From Prevotella sp. (GTDB lineage Bacteria > Bacteroidota > Bacteroidia > Bacteroidales > Dysgonomonadaceae): DNA of 11,143 nt. Location of the stretch: contig JAISKQ010000126.1 of NCBI GenBank assembly GCA_031260865.1, forward strand, positions 1 to 11,143. The letters are read 5' to 3'. Position numbers and translations under genes: made by a program. Position 1 is the stretch's first letter. Each line of letters opens with the position of its first letter. Shown here one piece after another: positions 7,079 to 11,143 of this stretch. The notes below the pieces were generated by a model. It was not told where the DNA came from. It saw only the letters and a list, made by a program, of their open reading frames with translations, and searched no databases.

Positions 7079-8539
7079 ATGGCTCTTAAACAACAATTAC
7101 AGCTCAAACAGCAGCAAAAGCTTTCGCCTTTGCAAATGCAGGTTATTAAATTAACCGAATTGCCTGTGCTTGAACTGGAAGAGCGGATAAAGCAGGAACT
7201 GGAAGACAATCCCGCGCTGGAAGAAGGGCTGGAAACAGTAGATAACCCTTCGGAATACGATGACGATTATAGTCCGGATGACGATACTAATATTTCGCAA
7301 GAAGATATTACATTGGGCGACTATATGAACGAGGACGAGATGCCGGATTACCAGTTTCGGGATAATAACAGGCAGTCTTCGGGCAGACAGGACGAAATTC
7401 CTTTTTCCGTCGCTGCATCCCTGCATGAATATCTTTTGGAGCAACTTGGTGAATGCGAACTTAACGAAAATGATGAAAAGGTAGCGGAATATATTATTGG
7501 CAACATTGATGAAAGCGGGTATTTAGACCGTTCTTTAGCCGCGATTTCCGATGACCTTATTTTTCAACAGAATATTGATGTCCCGGTATCCAAACTGGAA
7601 ACAATACTGGAAACAATTCAGGATTTTGAACCGGCGGGAATCGCGTCGCGGACTTTGCAGGAATGTTTGCTATTACAACTGGAAAGAAGGGAAAAGTCGG
7701 ATGTTATAAATATAGCGACCCAAATCATTACCGATTACTTTGAGGAATTTTCTAAAAGACATTATGATAAAATCATCAAACAACTGGAAATAGACGAATC
7801 GGAATTGAAAGAGGCGATACAGGAGATAACAACCCTTAATCCCAAACCGGGCAACAATTGGGGTGATACTCTTTCCCTCACGCTAAGTACAATCGTCCCC
7901 GATTTTACCATCGAAACCTATAACGGCGAACTCTTTCTCAGCCTCAACAACCGTAATATTCCGGATTTAAAAGTAAGCCATGAATATTCCAATTTACTAA
8001 AAGGATATTCCGACAACAAAGAAAGTATGTCCGCCGACAATAAAAACGCGGCTCTATTTGTCAAGCAAAAGTTAGATTCGGCTCGTTGGTTTATTGACGC
8101 GATCAAACAGCGTCAGGATACTTTGCAACGTACCATGCAGGCCATTATGGATATGCAATACGACTTTTTCCTGACCGGAGACGAAGCTCAACTTAAACCG
8201 ATGATACTGAAAGATATTGCCCAACGCACAGGTTACGACATTTCCACTATATCGCGGGTAAGCAATAGTAAATATGTACAAACGAACTTGGGCGTTTATC
8301 CGCTAAAATATTTCTTCTCCGAATCGATGCAAACCGATACAGGCGAAGAAATATCCTCCCGGGAAGTAAAGGCTATCCTTAAAGAATGTATTGGAAACGA
8401 GGATAAGAAAAGACCGTTGACCGACGATAAGCTGTCGGAAATATTAAAAGAAAAAGGATATATTATCGCCCGGCGGACGGTTGCGAAATACAGAGAACAA
8501 ATGAACCTGCCTGTGGCACGATTAAGAAAAGAAATATGA
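7079..8539 (+). CDS. rpoN: RNA polymerase sigma-54 factor
   Basis: Alternative sigma factor that directs RNA polymerase to -24/-12 promoters and needs AAA+ activators. The 486-residue protein has all regions in order. Region I, glutamine- and leucine-rich, covers about 1-50 (LKQQQKLSPLQMQVIKL, then LEERIKQELEDNPALEE). A strongly acidic region II covers about 50-100 and includes DDDYSPDDD. The core-binding domain runs from about 115 to 310. The DNA-binding helix-turn-helix lies near 375-416 (LKDIAQRTGYDISTISRVSN). The RpoN box ARRTVAKYRE is perfect at 464-473. The stop overlaps the ATG of the next gene (ATGA at 8536-8539), implying translational coupling. It probably leads an operon of four genes that ends with purE. 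Which functions it controls in this organism cannot be read from the window. Confidence 0.98.
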   Translation: MALKQQLQLKQQQKLSPLQMQVIKLTELPVLELEERIKQELEDNPALEEGLETVDNPSEYDDDYSPDDDTNISQEDITLGDYMNEDEMPDYQFRDNNRQSSGRQDEIPFSVAASLHEYLLEQLGECELNENDEKVAEYIIGNIDESGYLDRSLAAISDDLIFQQNIDVPVSKLETILETIQDFEPAGIASRTLQECLLLQLERREKSDVINIATQIITDYFEEFSKRHYDKIIKQLEIDESELKEAIQEITTLNPKPGNNWGDTLSLTLSTIVPDFTIETYNGELFLSLNNRNIPDLKVSHEYSNLLKGYSDNKESMSADNKNAALFVKQKLDSARWFIDAIKQRQDTLQRTMQAIMDMQYDFFLTGDEAQLKPMILKDIAQRTGYDISTISRVSNSKYVQTNLGVYPLKYFFSESMQTDTGEEISSREVKAILKECIGNEDKKRPLTDDKLSEILKEKGYIIARRTVAKYREQMNLPVARLRKEI

Positions 8540-9255
8540 TGGAAGAAACCGGCTATGAGCTAAATAAGGACAATATAAAGAACTTGGAAGTTTACGAACC
8601 CCCAAAAGAAAAACAACCAATTCTCGCGCGCGTTGTATCTATCGCGCTGCATCCCCTCTTTATGGCGATTTATGCCGTGATCCTTATATATATACATACT
8701 GATTTTAAATTTCTGTTTGCGAATCAGTTTGTTCAATTTATGACACCCGTCTTATTCTTCTCCTGTATAATTCCGGCATCCGGCATGTATTTTCTGAAAC
8801 TGGCGGGAATCATTCATAACTTCCGACTTAACAATAAGGATGAGTGGTTGTTGCCGTTCTTTGTATTCTTTATGTCATACGGGCTTTTATTCTATTACTT
8901 TTTTTCGGCTAAACTTTATGTCTGGTTTTTGGCAATAGTCGCCATACCTGTAATATTGCTCGTTATTTACACATTAATATCCCGTTTTTGGAACATAAGC
9001 GCCTATATGATAGGCATAGGAGGAGTAATCGGGTGCGTAATGTCAGTTTGTTATTATATTAAAGGACTAAATCTATATATTTTATTCATCATTTTGTTTA
9101 TCTTAGCGGGATGTTTGGGAGTATCCCGTTTAGCGTTGAATAAAAGTACTCCGTCACAAGTCTATATCGGTTTCCTGATAGGGATAGCGATCTCGTTTCT
9201 AACGGTATGGATAGGCGCTTACTGGGGATTTGTGATATTTCTGAGAAATCTATGA
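8536..9255 (+). CDS. Integral membrane protein, degenerate PAP2-like
   Basis: A 239-residue protein with a soluble N-terminus of about 28 residues and about seven hydrophobic helices. I do not recognise a named family with certainty. The C-terminal half resembles PAP2 lipid phosphatases: SRFWNISAYMIGIGG (149-163) sits where PAP2 proteins have a Ser-x-His motif, and SRLALNKSTPSQVYIGFLIG (197-216) follows the SRxxxxxHxxxD pattern. Both histidine positions are replaced, by Tyr157 and Ser204, and the Asp position is Gln208. No KxxxxxxRP motif is visible. It is therefore probably not an active phosphatase, if the kinship is real. Its ATG overlaps the rpoN stop by four bases, so it is translationally coupled to sigma-54. 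A role in lipid or envelope handling is only a guess. Confidence 0.75.
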   Translation: MMEETGYELNKDNIKNLEVYEPPKEKQPILARVVSIALHPLFMAIYAVILIYIHTDFKFLFANQFVQFMTPVLFFSCIIPASGMYFLKLAGIIHNFRLNNKDEWLLPFFVFFMSYGLLFYYFFSAKLYVWFLAIVAIPVILLVIYTLISRFWNISAYMIGIGGVIGCVMSVCYYIKGLNLYILFIILFILAGCLGVSRLALNKSTPSQVYIGFLIGIAISFLTVWIGAYWGFVIFLRNL

Positions 9256-9285
9256 TAATATAAATAAATTATAAAAAAACGAATT

Positions 9286-9666
9286 ATGAACTTTCCTGAA
9301 AATTTAAAGTATTCAAAAGACCACGAATGGATTAGAGTAGAAGGCGATGCGGCTTTTGTTGGTATCACAGAATTTGCACAAGGCGAATTAGGTGAAATCG
9401 TGTATGTGGATGTAACTTCGGAAGGCGAAACTATCGCTAAAGAAGGTGTATTTGGTAGCGTGGAAGCCGTAAAAACTGTTTCAGACCTTTTAATGCCTGT
9501 TTCGGGAGAGGTGCTTGAAGTAAACGCTGAATTGGAAGACAAGCCCGAACTGATAAATGAAGACCCTTACGGAAATGGATGGATCATCAAAATATCGGTG
9601 ACTGAAGCCGCTGAATTAGCTGAACTGTTATCAGCCGCGGATTACAAAACCTTAATAGGCAAATAA
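9286..9666 (+). CDS. gcvH: Glycine cleavage system H protein
   Basis: Small lipoylated carrier that shuttles the aminomethyl group between the P, T and L proteins during glycine breakdown to CO2, ammonia and methylene-tetrahydrofolate. The 126-residue length is standard. The sequence opens with the family's [13 protein letters not shown], then [17 protein letters not shown]. The lipoyl-attachment lysine is Lys63 in [14 protein letters not shown], followed by [10 protein letters not shown] and the C-terminal [12 protein letters not shown]. It lies 30 bp after the membrane-protein gene with no promoter box in the gap, and purE begins 3 bp after its stop, so it is probably within the rpoN-purE operon. 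The P, T and L genes are not nearby. Coupling to purE fits metabolism, since the glycine system supplies one-carbon units for purines. Confidence 0.97.
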   Translation: MNFPENLKYSKDHEWIRVEGDAAFVGITEFAQGELGEIVYVDVTSEGETIAKEGVFGSVEAVKTVSDLLMPVSGEVLEVNAELEDKPELINEDPYGNGWIIKISVTEAAELAELLSAADYKTLIGK

Positions 9667-9669
9667 ATA

Positions 9670-10176
9670 ATGAAACCCGTTGTAAGTATTATAATGGGGA
9701 GTACTTCCGATCTTCCTGTGATGGAGAAGGCTGCTAAATTTTTCGATGAGATGGAAATCCCATTCGAAATGAATGCCTTATCCGCGCATCGTACTCCGGA
9801 ACGCGTGGAAGCTTTTGCAAAAGCGGCAAAAGACAGAGGAATCAAGGTTATTATCGCCGCGGCGGGTATGGCAGCCCATTTACCGGGTGTTATCGCGTCA
9901 ATGACTCCTATCCCTGTTATCGGCGTCCCTGTCGATGCTACATTGGATGGTATGGACGCTTTACTTGCCATTGTCCAGATGCCTCCGGGAATACCTGTGG
10001 CGACAGTTGGCATAAACGGATCGTTGAACGCCGCCATATTAGCCCTGCAAATGATTGCGACCGGCGATGAAGATTTGCAAAAGAAACTGGTTGCCTACAA
10101 AGAAAACCTGAAAGGCAAGATAGAAAAAGCGAATGAAGATTTAGCCAAAGTGCAATTCAAGTTTAAAACGAATTAA
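9670..10176 (+). CDS. purE: N5-carboxyaminoimidazole ribonucleotide mutase (class I PurE)
   Basis: Converts N5-CAIR to CAIR in de novo purine synthesis. At 168 residues it has standard class I length. The nucleotide/phosphate-binding loop reads MGSTSDLPVM (residues 9-18), and the catalytic histidine is His40 in the invariant SAHRTPER. Further family blocks are IIAAAGMAAHLPGV, VIGVPVDATLDGMDALL, QMPPGIPVATVGING and NAAILALQ. As a class I enzyme it would need a PurK partner to make N5-CAIR; purK is not in this window. It starts 3 bp after gcvH and is the last gene before a 12-bp hairpin, so it most likely closes the rpoN operon. Confidence 0.97.
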   Translation: MKPVVSIIMGSTSDLPVMEKAAKFFDEMEIPFEMNALSAHRTPERVEAFAKAAKDRGIKVIIAAAGMAAHLPGVIASMTPIPVIGVPVDATLDGMDALLAIVQMPPGIPVATVGINGSLNAAILALQMIATGDEDLQKKLVAYKENLKGKIEKANEDLAKVQFKFKTN

Positions 10177-10195
10177 AATTTCAACTTTATCTAAT

Positions 10196-10232
10196 ATAAG
10201 GATCTGAGCGAATCATCTGTTCAGATCCTTAT
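10196..10232 (+). terminator. Hairpin after purE, probable transcription terminator
   Basis: A perfect 12-bp stem pairs ATAAGGATCTGA (10196-10207) with TCAGATCCTTAT (10221-10232) around a 13-nt loop. No T-run follows, so termination may be weak or act on both strands. Its last base abuts the TTG of the next gene's promoter. Confidence 0.6.
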
Positions 10233-10263
10233 TGTATAGATAAGGATAAATATTGTATCTTTG
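10232..10263 (+). promoter_or_regulatory. Promoter of the KdsD-like gene
   Basis: TTG at 10232-10234 and TATCTTTG at 10256-10263 are 21 bp apart, a good Bacteroidota -33/-7 pair. Transcription would start near 10270, about 10 nt before ATG 10280. This decides the start codon, because the frame is open further upstream through the -7 box. Confidence 0.7.
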
Positions 10264-10279
10264 GCAAAAAAATAAAAAG

Positions 10280-10885
10280 ATGAATACTGACGATATACAT
10301 TCTATATTAGCGCACGAAGCCTCGGCGATAATGAACATCCCTGTCAGCGATGTCTATGAGGAAGCGATAGACCTTATTGTGGAACAAGTGAACAAGAAAA
10401 AAGGGAAATTAGTGACCAGCGGAATGGGTAAAGCCGGGCAAATAGCTCAAAATATAGCGACCACATTCAGCTCCACGGGAACGCCCTCGGTATTTATACA
10501 CCCAAGCGAGGCGCAACATGGCGATTTGGGTATCCTGCAAGAAAATGATGTCGTATTAGCTATATCCAACTCCGGGAAGACCAGGGAAATAGTGGAACTC
10601 ATTACATTGGCGAAGAGCCTTTACGACGATATAAAATTCATTGTGATAACCGGCGATCCGGATAGCCTGCTGGCTCAGAAAGCCGATATCTGCATTTTAA
10701 CCGGACATCCGGATGAAGTTTGCAGTCTTGGGCTTACCCCTACTACTTCCACAACGGTAATGACTGTAATAGGCGACATCCTGGTAGTGGGAACGATGAA
10801 AAAAATAGGCTTCACGATTTTCGAATACGCAAAGCGCCATCATGGCGGGTATCTTGGCGAAAAGTCGAGAGAAGGCTGTAAATGA
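10280..10885 (+). CDS. kdsD: Single-domain SIS isomerase, KdsD-like arabinose-5-phosphate isomerase
   Basis: Predicted to interconvert ribulose-5-phosphate and arabinose-5-phosphate, the first step toward Kdo for LPS inner core. From ATG 10280 the protein has 201 residues, consisting of one SIS domain. It lacks the CBS pair that makes E. coli KdsD about 330 residues long. Aligned by eye from memory, the four catalytic residues of E. coli KdsD (Lys59, Glu111, Glu152, His193) fall on Lys51 in SGMGKAG, Glu103 in SNSGKTREI, Glu146 in DEVCSLGLTPTTSTT and His187 in RHHGGYLG. CBS-less KdsD-type enzymes are, as I recall, known from Bacteroides, so this is a lineage trait, not truncation. The upstream in-frame TTG at 10253 is rejected because it precedes the predicted transcript. 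GutQ-like function is the main alternative; I favour KdsD. Confidence 0.87.
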   Translation: MNTDDIHSILAHEASAIMNIPVSDVYEEAIDLIVEQVNKKKGKLVTSGMGKAGQIAQNIATTFSSTGTPSVFIHPSEAQHGDLGILQENDVVLAISNSGKTREIVELITLAKSLYDDIKFIVITGDPDSLLAQKADICILTGHPDEVCSLGLTPTTSTTVMTVIGDILVVGTMKKIGFTIFEYAKRHHGGYLGEKSREGCK

Positions 10886-10908
10886 ATATTGGACGGCAAT
10901 TCATGGAC

Positions 10909-10945
10909 TCACCTCCTCTAACCTGTCCCAAAGGGGAGGAGGTGA
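10909..10945. terminator. GC-rich palindrome between convergent genes, bidirectional terminator or REP-like repeat
   Basis: TCACCTCCTC (10909-10918) pairs perfectly with GAGGAGGTGA (10936-10945) around a 17-nt loop containing CCCAAAGGG. It lies between the isomerase stop and the stop of the minus-strand gene, where a two-way terminator is expected. It lacks a T-run and is clearly more GC-rich than its surroundings, so it could instead be a dispersed intergenic palindrome. Confidence 0.55.
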
Positions 10946-10950
10946 TTGAA

Positions 10951-11143
10951 TTAGCGATTCTCTATTTCGGTCATTATCGGATCCACATGCCCCAAGCCTA
11001 AACCACATTGCTCTGACGCCGCGAGACAGCCTCCACGGCATTTTTTCCACTTATTACATGAAATGCAATATTCGGGTATAACTTCATTCCATGAAGAGGC
11101 GTAAGGGGAATAAAGTATTTCTTCAATTGATTGTTCGAATATG
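10951..11143 (-). CDS. Radical SAM/SPASM-domain protein, C-terminal part
   Basis: Only the last 63 residues are in the window; the gene enters from the right edge and stops at TAA 10953-10951. The fragment carries a SPASM-type cysteine array, CISCNKWKKCRGGC, then LAASEQC, giving CX2CX5CX3CX6C. It is preceded by SPYASSWNEVIPEY and followed by GLGLGHVDPIM. This matches the auxiliary [4Fe-4S] cluster II region of radical SAM/SPASM enzymes, where the block CxGGC followed by a DP pair is typical. Such enzymes modify ribosomal peptides, mature sulfatases, or act on other proteins and cofactors. The SAM-binding CxxxCxxC domain would be beyond the edge. No precursor peptide is seen in the 65 bp downstream of the stop. 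The domain call is strong; the subfamily and substrate are unknown. Confidence 0.82.
   Translation of the reverse strand, partial: IFEQSIEEILYSPYASSWNEVIPEYCISCNKWKKCRGGCLAASEQCGLGLGHVDPIMTEIENR

Noticed and set aside
9642..10037. A 131-codon antisense frame opposite purE and the gcvH end
   Set aside because: Ala/Ile-rich product typical of reverse-complement shadow; purE on the other strand is unmistakable.
10253..10279. Nine-codon N-terminal extension of the KdsD-like protein from a TTG
   Set aside because: It lies within the -7 box and before the expected transcription start, so it cannot be translated from that promoter.

Overview
The window looks like chromosomal DNA of a Bacteroidota bacterium, probably order Bacteroidales. 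The clearest sign is the promoter style: six start regions carry a phylum-type -7 box of the form TAnnTTTG, and four of these read exactly TATCTTTG. Start codons also lack strong Shine-Dalgarno sequences. The protein set fits too: a lipoprotein RND adaptor, a glutamine-rich sigma-54 and a KdsD-like isomerase without CBS domains. Base composition is moderately AT-rich. I cannot name the genus.

Layout. At the left edge, on the minus strand, a MarR-type regulator precedes the first 85 codons of an RND efflux adaptor lipoprotein, apparently in one operon. Divergent from it, on the plus strand, is a YhcC-type radical SAM protein. It runs into convergent coaBC (coenzyme A synthesis). Next, on the plus strand, come an MFS transporter resembling the lysosomal dipeptide carrier MFSD1, a strong hairpin terminator, a POT-family proton/peptide symporter and a family-6 uracil/hypoxanthine-DNA glycosylase. 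A new promoter then drives rpoN (sigma-54), a degenerate PAP2-like membrane protein, gcvH (glycine cleavage H protein) and purE (purine synthesis), tightly packed and ended by a 12-bp hairpin. A separate promoter follows for a single-domain SIS isomerase of the KdsD type (Kdo/LPS precursor pathway). The right edge holds the C-terminal SPASM domain of a second radical SAM enzyme on the minus strand, separated from the isomerase by a GC-rich palindrome.

Most genes are housekeeping: cofactor, purine and one-carbon metabolism, transcription, LPS precursor supply and DNA repair. The two neighbouring transporters suggest peptide/dipeptide nutrition. The parts most likely to hold new biology are the SPASM-domain enzyme that runs off the right edge, the MFSD1-like carrier, and the membrane protein that keeps a PAP2-like frame but lacks the catalytic histidines. 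I saw no tRNA, rRNA, CRISPR array or insertion sequence. Two genes (the YhcC-like protein and the isomerase) have reading frames open upstream into their own promoters, and I moved their starts downstream accordingly.
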